From JBHJHP01 sp042219855 (GTDB lineage Bacteria > Bacteroidota > Bacteroidia > Bacteroidales > UBA5342), in NCBI RefSeq assembly GCF_042219855.1, contig NZ_JBHJHP010000009.1, positions 124,001 through 188,000 on the forward strand: a stretch of 64,000 nucleotides of DNA, written 5' to 3'. The notes below the pieces were generated by a model. That model was given only the letters and a program-made list of their open reading frames with translations. It searched no databases and was not told where the DNA came from. Below, one piece after another: positions 55,001 to 64,000 of this stretch. Within the stretch, counting starts at the first letter, position 1. Each line of letters starts with the position of its first letter. The position numbers and the translations under genes were made by a program.

Positions 55001-56065
55001 GTAATTAAGGATACAGGCACGGGGATACCACGAAAGAATCTGGGAAATGTCTTTAACCGTTTCTTTTCAGGCGATCATGAAAACTCCACGAGTTCCGGAA
55101 TTGGTCTGGCTTTTACCAAAGAACTGGTAAAACTGTTACATGGTGACATTAGTGTTGAGAGCGAAGAAGGCGTTGGCACTACTTTTACAGTGCTCCTGCC
55201 CATGAAAGATGATTCCATAACCATTGAGGAGAATTCTCCTGCTAAAGTGATAAACGTGCAGCATAAACCTGTTTATGAGGAAAGCATTTCTGAAGACCGG
55301 AAAATAATGTTGCTCGTTGAAGACAATGCTGATGTCAGACAATTTCTTACTACACATTTCGAAGAAACCTTCAGGGTATTAGAGGCTTCAAACGGATCTG
55401 ACGGTTTGGAGATGGCTATACAGACGATTCCCGATATTATCATATCAGATGTAATGATGCCGGGAATCAACGGCGATGAATTGTGCAATAAACTGAAGAA
55501 TGATGAAAAAACATCGCACATTCCGATTATTCTGTTAACGGCATTATCCTCAAAGGAGAGCGTAATGGAAGGGTTAATGAAAGGAGCCGATGATTTTATT
55601 TCCAAGCCGTTTGATATATCAATATTGCAGACTAAAGTTGATAATCTACTGGCTTTACGCGAAGCACTTAAGGAAAAGTATTCCCGGGAAATGGTACTGA
55701 AACCAACCAGTGTAAACGTACAGTCGCCGGATGAGAAGTTTATACAGAAAGCGCTTAAAATAGTGGAAGAAAATATTGATAATCCGGATCTGGATATTGA
55801 ATTCTTTGTAAAGGAAATGGCCATCAGCCGTATGCAGCTTTACAGAAAACTTTCTGCTTTGACAAATATGACCGTAAAAGAATTTATCAATGATATACGG
55901 TTAAAGAGATCTTTCCAGTTGTTAACCGAAAGCGATCTTTCTGTCTCAGAAGTTGCATATGCCTGTGGCTTCAGCGATGCATCATATTTTGGAAAATGCA
56001 TCCGGAAAAAATATAATATGAGTGCCACCGAAATAAAAAAGACAAAAGGTGTTCAACACGAATAA
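52079..56065 (+). CDS. Hybrid two-component system regulator (HTCS)
   Basis: The 1,328-residue protein has a signal peptide (LCILQLTFSVGP) and two Reg_prop propellers (DEGWIWIGTGMGIQKFDG, GKIWIGTEDGGVNIL and others). A Y_Y_Y domain follows (YYLEGFDYDWSEPTENRSA), then one membrane helix near 768-790, HisKA with phospho-His about 824 (ISHEIKTPL), HATPase_c (DTGTGIPRKN), a receiver with Asp1124 (SDVMMPGING) and an AraC HTH (about 1230-1325). It has the same layout as the regulator at 341-4327 but different sensor sequence, so probably a different glycan. Located between the GH-A/ricin gene and GH116-GH3-CotH, all rightward, it most likely controls this region. Confidence 0.94.
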   Translation: MRSFFITTFLCILQLTFSVGPKLYFDNITTENGLTDNYVNCILQDDEGWIWIGTGMGIQKFDGIKFKEYGIYINDSTLIKNFLIRNFLESNNHTIYGCIEDFGLVKYNKQKDIFERLKFNNTAVLADGSVKDLAEDNNGNLWAATKNGIYKIDFKRSESRHYAKDTLINGHSISDNYVRTLCLENDTILWIGTRKGLDKFNLKSQIITNYPRINPELEDEIFDITVDSSHRKWIGTGENGLIVIDNENPEGKRFPFRDNQDRSNTVRKILQSGDGHFWIGTRAGLYFYDEKVHKPELYQNNLLEEKSLVHNSVMNITKDRKGDLWIGTRGGLSYLSMEKQVFKTYKALPDHINYLNNSEIYCFSEDQNGKIWIGTEDGGVNILNVKTGRFSYLTRENNKISSNCIKAIRPFQNKILIGTFEGGLNMYNPASGKSTVYLHDEHNPQSISNNIVWDINIDQKNNIWIGTASGLDLFDPVNETFTHFPQFDDMINGVTWIGIDSDNDLWLGSEVIKIFKPGFGIYNTFKENSRGFYTDSENRNWVMTLNKGIIQYDKQKGPVKTYNENDGLSCNLTYCMLEDKAHNLWISTANGLSSFNPKEETFQNFYRIDGLQGDQFHYGASYKTKNGDLLFGGINGFNSFNPSDIKDNKFKPPVYVTDFKVFNRSFENKELLSDSTTEIKIPYDSKFLTFEFVALNYTNSSRNRYRYYLEGFDYDWSEPTENRSATYTNLDPGEYTFRVMAGNNKNTWNTSGAVLKLTIKPPFYKTAWFYISSSFALVVIIFLSFRYILKILELRKSLEYEKKEAQRLHELDAFKLQFFTNISHEIKTPLTLIVSPLEKIMHHNFKDPSIRENLDLMHRNARHLMELITQLLDYRKLESGMLKVNYKKGDIVQFSKDIFNSFTGLMNESELNYKFISIKEELITDFDPDKLKKILDNILSNAVRYNKRGGSISFIISAIINDDRNNLYQQYLQFVIKDTGTGIPRKNLGNVFNRFFSGDHENSTSSGIGLAFTKELVKLLHGDISVESEEGVGTTFTVLLPMKDDSITIEENSPAKVINVQHKPVYEESISEDRKIMLLVEDNADVRQFLTTHFEETFRVLEASNGSDGLEMAIQTIPDIIISDVMMPGINGDELCNKLKNDEKTSHIPIILLTALSSKESVMEGLMKGADDFISKPFDISILQTKVDNLLALREALKEKYSREMVLKPTSVNVQSPDEKFIQKALKIVEENIDNPDLDIEFFVKEMAISRMQLYRKLSALTNMTVKEFINDIRLKRSFQLLTESDLSVSEVAYACGFSDASYFGKCIRKKYNMSATEIKKTKGVQHE

Positions 56066-56253
56066 ACGAATCTGAAGTATTACTGAGTTGCTTATAAATC
56101 ATCAGGTTCTTTACTGAACAGGAATACAAACGACTGAAAGCATGGCAGAAAGTGTTCCGGTATTTTTTTCCTACAAAATGATATTATAGTAACAATTCGA
56201 TTCTGCTAAAAGCACTATTATTGCGAAGTTGAGCTAATTATTAAATATTCGAA

Positions 56254-59200
56254 ATGCGACTGACATCATTTATTTTTACAGTTTTTTTTATGTTCAGCCT
56301 GAACCTCATGGCAAAAACAGACGGAACAACGGGCATTCCTCTGGGTGGAATAGGTACAGGAGCCATAAAATTCAATGCAGGTAACGGAACATTTTCATAC
56401 AATTTTCAGTCCCCGACAAGGGATGGAAACTATAAGACGCTGAATGGTGCAAAGTTTAAAATTTTCACACAACGTGAATCAAATATAGAAACTGATGAAC
56501 TTCTGTCAGCTGTCATTTCCGGCGGCCGGGTTGATGATGATGCAGTTTTCCCCTTGCACAAAGTCAATTTTGGTCAGCTGAATAATGTTTCTGTAAACAT
56601 GACGCTTTACATGGCTTATGATCAACATTCTGTTGATAATATGTGTCATCCGGCATTAATGTGTGAAATGGAAGCAGAAAACCTGGAATCATCCGAAGTA
56701 ACGGTATCACCATCATTCCAGATGAGTACTGTGACAACACCTTCGGCTGTTTCAGATTCCGGATTTGCAGCTTATGGCACTTCTCAGGAAATCTGTCTGT
56801 TAGGTGCCGGAGAAACCGGTTTGGTGAGCTTTGGGAACGATGCAGGTTATCTCTCAACAGGAGTTTTTAATAATATCCTTTCAGGATCGACCAATAGTGT
56901 AGCTGTAAAAGTAACCCTGGCAGCCGGCGAAACCAAAACCATCCGTTTTGTGCTTGCATGGTACAGACCCGATGATAAGCCGCACTATTATTATTCCAAT
57001 CTGTGGGATAATGCCAAAGAAGTTGCAGTTTCCGCTTTGGATAAGTTCGATGCCTTCAAAACTAATTCTGAGGAATTGGTAAACCGGATGCGTGCCTCCA
57101 ATATGCCGGAATGGCTTGTGGATCAAACACTGAATTCAACTGCTACCTTAGTAAATAACAGTGTTTATTTTAGAGATGGCCGGTACTGTCATACAGAAGG
57201 TCAGTGGGAACCAGAAGGAACCATGGATCAGATGTGGCACGCACGGCAGATCTTTACCATGATAAATCCGGAACTGGCATGGAAAGAGCTGGAATGGTGG
57301 GCCCGTACTCAACATGTAAGCAACTTTCCCGGTCAGATTCATCACGATTTTGGTACCTACTTTAACTATGTTGGCTGGGATGATACCGAGCATGAAGATT
57401 ATCGTGCCATTGATAAATGGGTGGATTTAAACTGTGGCTTCATCCTGTCGGTATATGAAACGTTTAATGTTACAGCCGATCAGGATAAGCTGGATTACTT
57501 CTGGCCCTATGTAAAAAAAGCCGGGCAGCGTATTCTGGATCAGGTTAAATTATATGGCAGCTCAGTATACCCTTTTACCTTCGAAAGATCAGAAAGCACC
57601 TATGATGCAGGAGGAAATTCTCAGGCATATAATACAGGCCTGTCCATTGTTGCCTATAAAATGATGACAGAACTTGCCGCCATTCAGAATGAAACTGAAA
57701 TTGTTGACACCTACTCAAATGCACTTGATAAAGCCGTTACGGGCTTCGAATCCCGCTGGCTGGACAAAAGTTATCCCCTGGGCAACTATTGCGAAAGTGC
57801 GATGGTAAACTTATGGATTGCCAATTACTCCAAAATTGAACCGTTCTGGGATAAATCCAAACTGGATAATCTTTTCATCAACATGCTCGTTTACTATGAT
57901 CCGCTGAATAAGGGGATGGGATTACCGGGAGGATCATATTCAGAATGGCAACCCTATCTTGTTGCGCATCTTGGTGGTTATGCCCTGCAAACCAACCGTT
58001 CTGATGTTTGGCTGGCGCTTCAGAAAGATATGTATGAACGCAATTATCTAAACCGGAATCTGGTGTTTAATCATGAATTGGGTGTTCCTCCCAAAGTCAC
58101 CAGTCCCACTTACAGGGCAACATCAACAGACGGCTCTGATGAGTATATCAGCATCCCTGTGTTATGGCGTAATTTTTATAACATGGCAGGTTACCATTAC
58201 AACCGGAACACGGGTGAATTGTGGCTGGAACCTAAGTTGTTTGAGGAAGTTTCCGAATTAGATAACATACCGCTCATTACACCTGATGGCTTTGTAAGCA
58301 TAAATTTCCAGCCATCCGGAGATTCAGGACAGAATCAATCCATAAAGTTTACACCCGACTTTGATATGACGGTTACCGCTGTATATGTCTCTGATAAATA
58401 CTCGGAAGGCGACAATTCCATTTCAAAGGTGCAGGTGAATGGCAGTGATGTGGCTTATGAACGTACAGGAAAAGGAGATCTCAGTCATATCAAAATTGCT
58501 TATGCAGGAACAATTCCTGTATCGGGAATAGAAATTTATGTTGAGGGAGATGCACAGGTAACAAACGGTGAGGTACCTTCTGCTCCATCGGGATTTAGCG
58601 CTGCCTCATCCAGTGCGAGCCAGATCGATTTAACCTGGAACGCACCATCAGAAGAGCTACTCGGCTATATTGTGGATAAAATAGTGGATGGCAATTTCCA
58701 GACACTGGCGATTTTAGATCCTGAAGAAACCTCATACAGTGAAACAGGCTTACAGGAATCAACCGAATATACCTATCGCCTTCGTAGTTACAATGTTTTC
58801 GGTATCTCTGATCCAAGCGATGACGTTACTGCTGCAACACAGGCTGTTGAGGAAGGCGTTATTGTTCAGGCATACAATTTTGGCAATACCTATACGACAA
58901 CAGATGGTACGGTATATCTGTCCATGCCTTCACAATATGTTTCGGGTGGCAGATCATATTCTACCTCTTCCACCAACATTGCAGGAACCGAAGATGATGA
59001 ATTGTATAAAACGGAACAGTTTGGAACATTCGCAATCAATATTCCCCTGGAAAACGGGAAATACAATATCATCCTTAAAATGGCGGAGATCTATCATAAC
59101 TCACCCAACAGCAGGTTATTTCATGTGGATGTTGAAGGAAAAAGAGTCATTGAAAACCTTGATATCTTCGCACAGGTGGGCAAAGATGTGGCGTATGACG

Positions 59201-59601
59201 TTGTCATTCCTGTTGAGATGACCGATGGCACACTGAATATCAATCTCGTTACTGTGACGGATAACGCCAAAATAAATGCACTGGCAATTGAAAAGCTCAT
59301 TACAAGCAGCAACACGGGTGCAACTTTAGGCAAGGATGATTTTATAGCACTTAAACAGAACTATCCCAATCCTGTACATTCCAGCACAACCATTAATTAC
59401 AGTCTGTACAGAGCCGGACACGTCAACCTTGTTTTGCTTGATGTAAACGGTCGTGAGATTAATCATCTCGTTGATCAGCAACAGATAAAGGGATCGTACA
59501 AACAGGTACTGGATGTAGCAGGCATAGATAACGGAGTCTATTATTATCGTTTGTATGTAAACGGGAAATCGGATACGCGAAAAATGATTGTCTTAAAATA
59601 A
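56254..59601 (+). CDS. Secreted GH116-type glycosidase with FN3, malectin and sorting domains
   Basis: The 1,115-residue protein has a signal peptide (FFMFSLNLMAK). Residues about 20-690 match the GH116/DUF608 (bile acid beta-glucosidase-like) family: IPLGGIGTGAIKF near the start, the all-alpha catalytic segment with WVDLNCGFILSVYETF, and STYDAGGNSQAYNTGL in the expected acid/base region. An FN3 domain (about 775-865), a malectin-like carbohydrate-binding domain (about 868-1010; YNFGN ... RLFHVDVEG) and a type IX sorting domain (QNYPNPVHSSTTINYSL to the end) follow. Known GH116 activities are beta-glucosidase, beta-xylosidase and N-acetylglucosaminidase. The gene is 36 bp upstream of GH3. Confidence 0.86.
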   Translation: MRLTSFIFTVFFMFSLNLMAKTDGTTGIPLGGIGTGAIKFNAGNGTFSYNFQSPTRDGNYKTLNGAKFKIFTQRESNIETDELLSAVISGGRVDDDAVFPLHKVNFGQLNNVSVNMTLYMAYDQHSVDNMCHPALMCEMEAENLESSEVTVSPSFQMSTVTTPSAVSDSGFAAYGTSQEICLLGAGETGLVSFGNDAGYLSTGVFNNILSGSTNSVAVKVTLAAGETKTIRFVLAWYRPDDKPHYYYSNLWDNAKEVAVSALDKFDAFKTNSEELVNRMRASNMPEWLVDQTLNSTATLVNNSVYFRDGRYCHTEGQWEPEGTMDQMWHARQIFTMINPELAWKELEWWARTQHVSNFPGQIHHDFGTYFNYVGWDDTEHEDYRAIDKWVDLNCGFILSVYETFNVTADQDKLDYFWPYVKKAGQRILDQVKLYGSSVYPFTFERSESTYDAGGNSQAYNTGLSIVAYKMMTELAAIQNETEIVDTYSNALDKAVTGFESRWLDKSYPLGNYCESAMVNLWIANYSKIEPFWDKSKLDNLFINMLVYYDPLNKGMGLPGGSYSEWQPYLVAHLGGYALQTNRSDVWLALQKDMYERNYLNRNLVFNHELGVPPKVTSPTYRATSTDGSDEYISIPVLWRNFYNMAGYHYNRNTGELWLEPKLFEEVSELDNIPLITPDGFVSINFQPSGDSGQNQSIKFTPDFDMTVTAVYVSDKYSEGDNSISKVQVNGSDVAYERTGKGDLSHIKIAYAGTIPVSGIEIYVEGDAQVTNGEVPSAPSGFSAASSSASQIDLTWNAPSEELLGYIVDKIVDGNFQTLAILDPEETSYSETGLQESTEYTYRLRSYNVFGISDPSDDVTAATQAVEEGVIVQAYNFGNTYTTTDGTVYLSMPSQYVSGGRSYSTSSTNIAGTEDDELYKTEQFGTFAINIPLENGKYNIILKMAEIYHNSPNSRLFHVDVEGKRVIENLDIFAQVGKDVAYDVVIPVEMTDGTLNINLVTVTDNAKINALAIEKLITSSNTGATLGKDDFIALKQNYPNPVHSSTTINYSLYRAGHVNLVLLDVNGREINHLVDQQQIKGSYKQVLDVAGIDNGVYYYRLYVNGKSDTRKMIVLK

Positions 59602-59637
59602 TGTACTGATTTAAAGAACTTATGACACATCGTAATT

Positions 59638-62283
59638 ATGAATAAACGAATACATATGCTAAAAAATCTGCAAACCATATTATTGATCCTTCTGCTCGGA
59701 TCGGCTAATATTCTGTCAGGACAGGATAAGGAAACAGACTTTTCATATCTCGACTACCACCGGTCCTTTGAAGAACGGGTAGAAATACTTTTAAATCAGA
59801 TGACCCTTGAAGAAAAAGTCAGTCAGCTAATGAACGATTCCAAAGCCATACCCCGGCTGCATATTCCTAAATACAACTGGTGGAATGAATGCCTGCATGG
59901 TGTTGCACGGAACGGGTTTGCAACAGTTTTTCCCCAATCTATTACGGTTGCTGCGTCATTCAATAAAGATTTGATGCACGACATAGGTTCGGTAATCTCT
60001 GATGAAGCCCGTGCCAAATACCATGAATTTGTCAGGATCAACAAACGCGAGATTTATACCGGGCTCGACTTCTGGTCTCCGAACATTAATATATTCCGTG
60101 ATCCGCGCTGGGGACGGGGGCATGAAACCTATGGTGAAGATCCATATCTTACTGGTGAACTGGCCACACAATTTATCACAGGCTTACAGGGCGATGATCC
60201 GAAGTATTTTAAAACCATAGCAACATCCAAACACTTTGCCGTGCATTCCGGACCTGAAGCCTTGCGTCATCAGTTTGATGTGGATGTGAGCGACCGTGAT
60301 CTGTATGAGACTTACCTGCCGGCCTTCAGAAAGACTGTAGAAGATGCAAAGGTCTACTCCGTTATGGGAGCCTATAACCGTTTCAGAGGCGAATCGTGCA
60401 GTGGCAGCGATTTCCTTCTTAATAAGCTGCTAAGGGATACCTGGGGTTTTAAAGGTTATGTAGTGTCCGATTGTGGTGCAATCCGGGATATTGAAACGGG
60501 GCATCATCTGGCTGACACCAAAGCTGAAGCTGCTGCAATTGGGATAAAAGGTGGTTGCGACCTGAACTGTGGCAGCTATTATAAAAACTTAACAGAAGCT
60601 GTGAAAGAAGGCCTTGTTTCCGAAAATGATATTGACCGTGCACTCGAAAGGGTTTTAATGGCCAGATTCAGAATGGGTATGTTTGATCCGGATTCCATTG
60701 TGCCATATACCGATATTCCGGTTGATATTGTATGCTGCTCGGCAAATAACAGCCTGGCCAGAAAAGCAGCACAGGAGAGCATTGTGCTTCTGAAAAATCA
60801 AAATAACCTCCTGCCCCTCGATAAAGAAAAACTTAAAACCATCGCCGTTATAGGACCAAATGCAGATAACTGGGAATCGCTGGTGGGAAACTATCATGGT
60901 ACCCCGCTTCATCCGGTGACCTTCCTTAACGGGATTAAAAATAAGGTTGAACCGATCGTAACGGTTCAGTACGCTGAAGGATCAAACCTGGATTATGAAA
61001 CCCTTAATCTTAAACCCGTTCCATCTGTATATTTACAAACTGAAGACGGCAGGCAGGGACTGACTGCCAGGTATTATAACAATACAGAATGGGAAGGTGA
61101 ACCGGTTTTGGTCAGAACCGATGAGAATATTGAATTCTGGTGGGAACATAAACCGATTTCCAAAGATCTGATCGATGATTTCTCAGTTCGGTGGACAGGG
61201 TATCTGGTTCCACCTGAAACTGGAAAATATGAAATGGGGCTCTTTTCAAAAAGAGGCATGACCATAAAAATAAACGGAGAAGAAATAACCAATGGTAAAG
61301 GGTCTGCTCATCACGCCAAATATGCCACAGGCACAATGCAGCTTGAAAAAGGAAAGCGATATCCGGTTGACATTACATTCTTTAGTGATAAATCGAATGC
61401 ACATGCGCAGTTTTTGTGGGCCATGCCTGAAAAAAATCTCATTGACGAAGCTGTTGCTGTAGCACAAAATGCGGACATCACAGTTCTTGTCCTCGGCTTG
61501 TCGCAACGTCTGGAAGGAGAAGGAGGCGACCGCGATGATATTGAACTTCCGGCGGTTCAGGAAAAACTGCTGAAAGCTGTTAAAGCTACCGGAAAACCGG
61601 TGATCCTTGTTTTAAATGCCGGAAGCGCCCTGGCGATTAACTGGGCTAAAGATAATGTGGATGCCATAATCAACGTAGGATATCCTGGAGAAGAAGGCGG
61701 GAATGCCCTGGCTGATGTTCTGTTTGGCGACTACAATCCTTCAGGACGGCTGCCTGTAACATATTACACTTCACTGGAAGAACTGCCGCCATTTGAGGAT
61801 TATAACATGAAGGAAAGAACCTACCGTTATTATACGGGCAAACCGCTTTATCCGTTTGGTTATGGTTTAAGCTATACCCGCTTTACATATGCTGATCTCG
61901 TTGTTCCTGAAACAGTTAAGGCAGGAGAAAATGTTGAAGTCTCGGTGACAGTCAAAAATGCAGGACAGAAAGCAGGTGACGAAGTTGTTCAGCTTTATCT
62001 GAGAGACGAAAAGGCATCCACACCTCGTCCGGTTCATCAGCTCGAAGGTTTTGAACGCATCCATCTCAATCCGGGCGAAAGTAAAACAGTACGGTTCACT
62101 CTCGAACCGCGGCAATTATCCCTGATTAACAAAAAATCTGAACGGGTTATCGAAGCCGGCACCTTTACAGTTTTTGTGGGCGGAGAACAACCGGAGCGGG
62201 AACGTAATCTGCATGCCCCAACCACAGAAGTCATCAGCAAAACATTCATTGTAAAAGGGAAAACAAAGTTAGCCGAATTGTAG
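59638..62283 (+). CDS. GH3 family beta-glucosidase-like enzyme with PA14 insertion
   Basis: The 881-residue protein has a signal peptide (LLILLLGSANILSGQ). The GH3 barrel includes FPQSITVAASFN, KHFAVHSGPE and the nucleophile Asp278 (VVSDCGAI). A PA14 domain (about 475-600; LTARYYNNTEWEG) is inserted in the second, alpha/beta domain, and the likely acid/base Glu lies in EGEGGDRDDIELP (about 626-638). A C-terminal FN3-like domain (YLRDEKASTPRP) ends the protein. GH3 enzymes with this layout remove terminal beta-glucose, beta-xylose or related residues in the periplasm. It is transcribed with GH116. Confidence 0.94.
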   Translation: MNKRIHMLKNLQTILLILLLGSANILSGQDKETDFSYLDYHRSFEERVEILLNQMTLEEKVSQLMNDSKAIPRLHIPKYNWWNECLHGVARNGFATVFPQSITVAASFNKDLMHDIGSVISDEARAKYHEFVRINKREIYTGLDFWSPNINIFRDPRWGRGHETYGEDPYLTGELATQFITGLQGDDPKYFKTIATSKHFAVHSGPEALRHQFDVDVSDRDLYETYLPAFRKTVEDAKVYSVMGAYNRFRGESCSGSDFLLNKLLRDTWGFKGYVVSDCGAIRDIETGHHLADTKAEAAAIGIKGGCDLNCGSYYKNLTEAVKEGLVSENDIDRALERVLMARFRMGMFDPDSIVPYTDIPVDIVCCSANNSLARKAAQESIVLLKNQNNLLPLDKEKLKTIAVIGPNADNWESLVGNYHGTPLHPVTFLNGIKNKVEPIVTVQYAEGSNLDYETLNLKPVPSVYLQTEDGRQGLTARYYNNTEWEGEPVLVRTDENIEFWWEHKPISKDLIDDFSVRWTGYLVPPETGKYEMGLFSKRGMTIKINGEEITNGKGSAHHAKYATGTMQLEKGKRYPVDITFFSDKSNAHAQFLWAMPEKNLIDEAVAVAQNADITVLVLGLSQRLEGEGGDRDDIELPAVQEKLLKAVKATGKPVILVLNAGSALAINWAKDNVDAIINVGYPGEEGGNALADVLFGDYNPSGRLPVTYYTSLEELPPFEDYNMKERTYRYYTGKPLYPFGYGLSYTRFTYADLVVPETVKAGENVEVSVTVKNAGQKAGDEVVQLYLRDEKASTPRPVHQLEGFERIHLNPGESKTVRFTLEPRQLSLINKKSERVIEAGTFTVFVGGEQPERERNLHAPTTEVISKTFIVKGKTKLAEL

Positions 62284-62430
62284 CTTTTACACCTTGCGTT
62301 TATTTTTTTGATGGCAACGGAACAGATGATTTTTATCTGATGGCCTTTGTTTAAGATGCTTCTAAATTATGGGTTTTTGTGTGCCTGAATCGTTATATTT
62401 TTACCTTTACATTAAAAGAGACAGGATTTG

Positions 62431-64000
62431 ATGAAACTGAGGTATATATTGTTCTTTCTTTGTATTGTTATATCGGCTTCATCTCAGGAATTAATCAGGA
62501 GTGGTACTGAATACAAATATTTTAAAGGATCACAAAGCCCCTCCACAGCAGATGACTGGATACAGCTTAACTTTAACGATCAGACCTGGGATAACGGGTC
62601 CTCTCCCTTTTGGTATGGTGATGGTTCCGGTGGTACCATTCTGGATGACATGCAGAATAATTATTCTTCCTTTTATCTGAGAACAAAAATTGAAGTTGAT
62701 TCTGTTACAAATATTGAAGATGTTTCTCTATTTGTCAATTACGATGACGGTTTTAATCTGTTTATTAACAGTCATCTTGTATTAAGTGAAAATGCACCCT
62801 CGACTGCCGGCTATAACTCCTTTGCTACAGCCTTGCATGAATCCGGAGATTTTGAAAATTTTATGCTGACAATTGATGAATCGTATTTAACGGCCGGAGA
62901 AAATATTATTGCGGTTCAGGTTTTCAATTACAATTTGACGAGCAGCGATATTCACTTTGACTTTTCTCTTAAAACGAGAGAAAAAGTACCTGAAACTCCA
63001 AGAACACAGAATGTTGCATTCAGTTATCCGGCAGGGTTTTACGATGCGCCCTTTAATACAACAATTACGGCAGGAACAACAGGCGATCGCATCCGGTATA
63101 CACTGGACTGCTCCGACCCGCAAACCTCCTCCACAGCAATAGAATCCACAAGCCCTGTTACGGTTAAAATTGACCCTGATGTTACCGGCAACCGTCCCCG
63201 TACACCAGGTGTTATTCTAAGAGCCTGTGCAATCAGCGATTCACTGGCGCCCTCCTGGGCAGGAACAGTTTCCTATATTTTCCCTGATAAAGTAAAAACA
63301 CAAAACTATCCGGGTGGTCAATGGCCTTCACAGTCTGTAAACGGTCAGATTTTTGACTACGCAATGGATCCTGATGTTGTCAACAGTTCAGCCTATAAAA
63401 ACCAGATAGAACTTGCTCTGACGGATATTCCATCCATGTCGCTGGTTACATCAACAGATAATCTGGTAAATCCATCTTACGGTATTTACGTGAATGCCGG
63501 CATCCGGGGTGCTGACTGGGAACGGGCAGGCTCCCTGGAACTGTTTAATACAACGAACGAAGAAGAGGGATTTCAGGTCAACACAGGAATTCGAATCCGA
63601 GGCGGATGGAGCCGGCATCCCGATAATCCCAAACATGCATTCCGCTTGTTTTTCAGAAGTGAGTACGGTAACCCGAAACTGGAATATCCTTTGTTTGGTG
63701 TTGAAGGAACTGATTCTTATGACAAAATAGATCTCAGAACGTCTCAGAATTATTCATGGAGTTATAAAGGAGATAAGTTCTGTACCATGAACCGGGATGT
63801 TTTCTCCCGTGATCTTCAACGCGAAATGAACCAACCTTATACCCGGAGCAGATATTATCACCTTTTTTTGAATGGCATGTATTGGGGCCTTTATCAGACA
63901 CAGGAAAGAGCTGAAGCGCGCTTTGCAGAATCTTATTTTGGTGGAGATAAGGACGATTATGACGTGGTAAAAGTAAATACTCAAAATTATTCATCCCGGA
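62431..64000 (+). CDS. CotH-kinase family secreted protein, 5' part (runs off right edge)
   Basis: From the ATG at 62431 the frame stays open to the end of the window (523 codons). A signal peptide (LFFLCIVISASSQ) is followed by a beta-rich N-terminal domain with sandwich-like segments (WIQLNFNDQTWDNG, NYDDGFNLFING-like). A chitobiase/hexosaminidase C-terminal-type repeat follows (SYPAGFYDAPFNTTI, RIRYTLDCSDP). From about residue 320 comes the start of a CotH-like kinase domain (GIRIRGGWSRHPDNPKHAFRLFF, SQNYSWSYKGD, FLNGMYWGLYQTQERAEA). CotH-type domains are atypical protein kinases in spore formers; their role in Bacteroidota secreted proteins is unknown. It lies 147 bp after GH3 in the same direction. 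Confidence 0.88.
   Translation, partial: MKLRYILFFLCIVISASSQELIRSGTEYKYFKGSQSPSTADDWIQLNFNDQTWDNGSSPFWYGDGSGGTILDDMQNNYSSFYLRTKIEVDSVTNIEDVSLFVNYDDGFNLFINSHLVLSENAPSTAGYNSFATALHESGDFENFMLTIDESYLTAGENIIAVQVFNYNLTSSDIHFDFSLKTREKVPETPRTQNVAFSYPAGFYDAPFNTTITAGTTGDRIRYTLDCSDPQTSSTAIESTSPVTVKIDPDVTGNRPRTPGVILRACAISDSLAPSWAGTVSYIFPDKVKTQNYPGGQWPSQSVNGQIFDYAMDPDVVNSSAYKNQIELALTDIPSMSLVTSTDNLVNPSYGIYVNAGIRGADWERAGSLELFNTTNEEEGFQVNTGIRIRGGWSRHPDNPKHAFRLFFRSEYGNPKLEYPLFGVEGTDSYDKIDLRTSQNYSWSYKGDKFCTMNRDVFSRDLQREMNQPYTRSRYYHLFLNGMYWGLYQTQERAEARFAESYFGGDKDDYDVVKVNTQNYSSR

Noticed and set aside
55273..55824. 183-codon open frame on the - strand
   Set aside because: Antisense to the receiver and HTH part of the second hybrid regulator; a coding shadow.

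Overview
The window reads as Bacteroidota chromosome, most likely an anaerobic or facultatively anaerobic, polysaccharide-degrading nitrogen fixer of the Bacteroidales/Marinilabiliales type (the rank below phylum is inference). The phylum signs are two full-length hybrid two-component regulators with Reg_prop propellers, C-terminal regions that look like type IX secretion sorting domains, SPI/SPII signal peptides on large secreted glycoside hydrolases, DUF4301, haem-binding CxxCH proteins, and TAnnTTTG promoter elements ahead of several genes. No rRNA, tRNA or CRISPR array was seen.

Layout. 1-4327: the 5' end of a leftward exported protein and a rightward hybrid two-component regulator, with repeated CAGGACAA boxes between them. 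4352-5902: a GNAT-nitrilase fusion. 6082-11169: a seven-gene molybdate operon (stand-alone Mop protein, ModE-type HTH, TrmO-like protein, OprO/P-type porin, ModA, ModB, ModC). 11431-19797: a thioredoxin-like lipoprotein, an M61 peptidase, an outer-membrane barrel plus PD40 lipoprotein pair, and a TPR histidine kinase/LytTR response regulator pair. 19944-33173: the nitrogen-fixation region, all leftward: nifH, nifI1, nifI2, nifD, nifK, nifE, nifN, nifB, a thioredoxin-like [2Fe-2S] ferredoxin, nifV, a small unknown gene, then nifA followed by a GNAT gene. 33433-34671: a Y1 (IS200/REP-type) transposase gene between two 359-bp direct repeats full of hairpins, immediately upstream of nifH. 34733-64000: DUF4301 and then a long carbohydrate-degradation region: GH2, GH27, a fasciclin lipoprotein, two monohaem cytochrome-like proteins each next to a large secreted lectin-like or hydrolase protein, a second hybrid two-component regulator, GH116, GH3 with PA14, and a CotH-kinase protein running off the right edge.

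How it fits together. The mod operon supplies molybdate, nifB/E/N/V build FeMo-cofactor, nifH/D/K form the enzyme, nifI1/I2 give post-translational ammonium switch-off, and nifA is the likely activator. NifD carries the extra loop and NifK the short N-terminus of Clostridium-type Mo nitrogenases. A TACA-N4-TGTA palindrome lies upstream of both the mod operon and nifH, suggesting a shared regulator. The right half is a polysaccharide utilisation region under the second hybrid two-component regulator; no SusC/SusD pair is inside the window.
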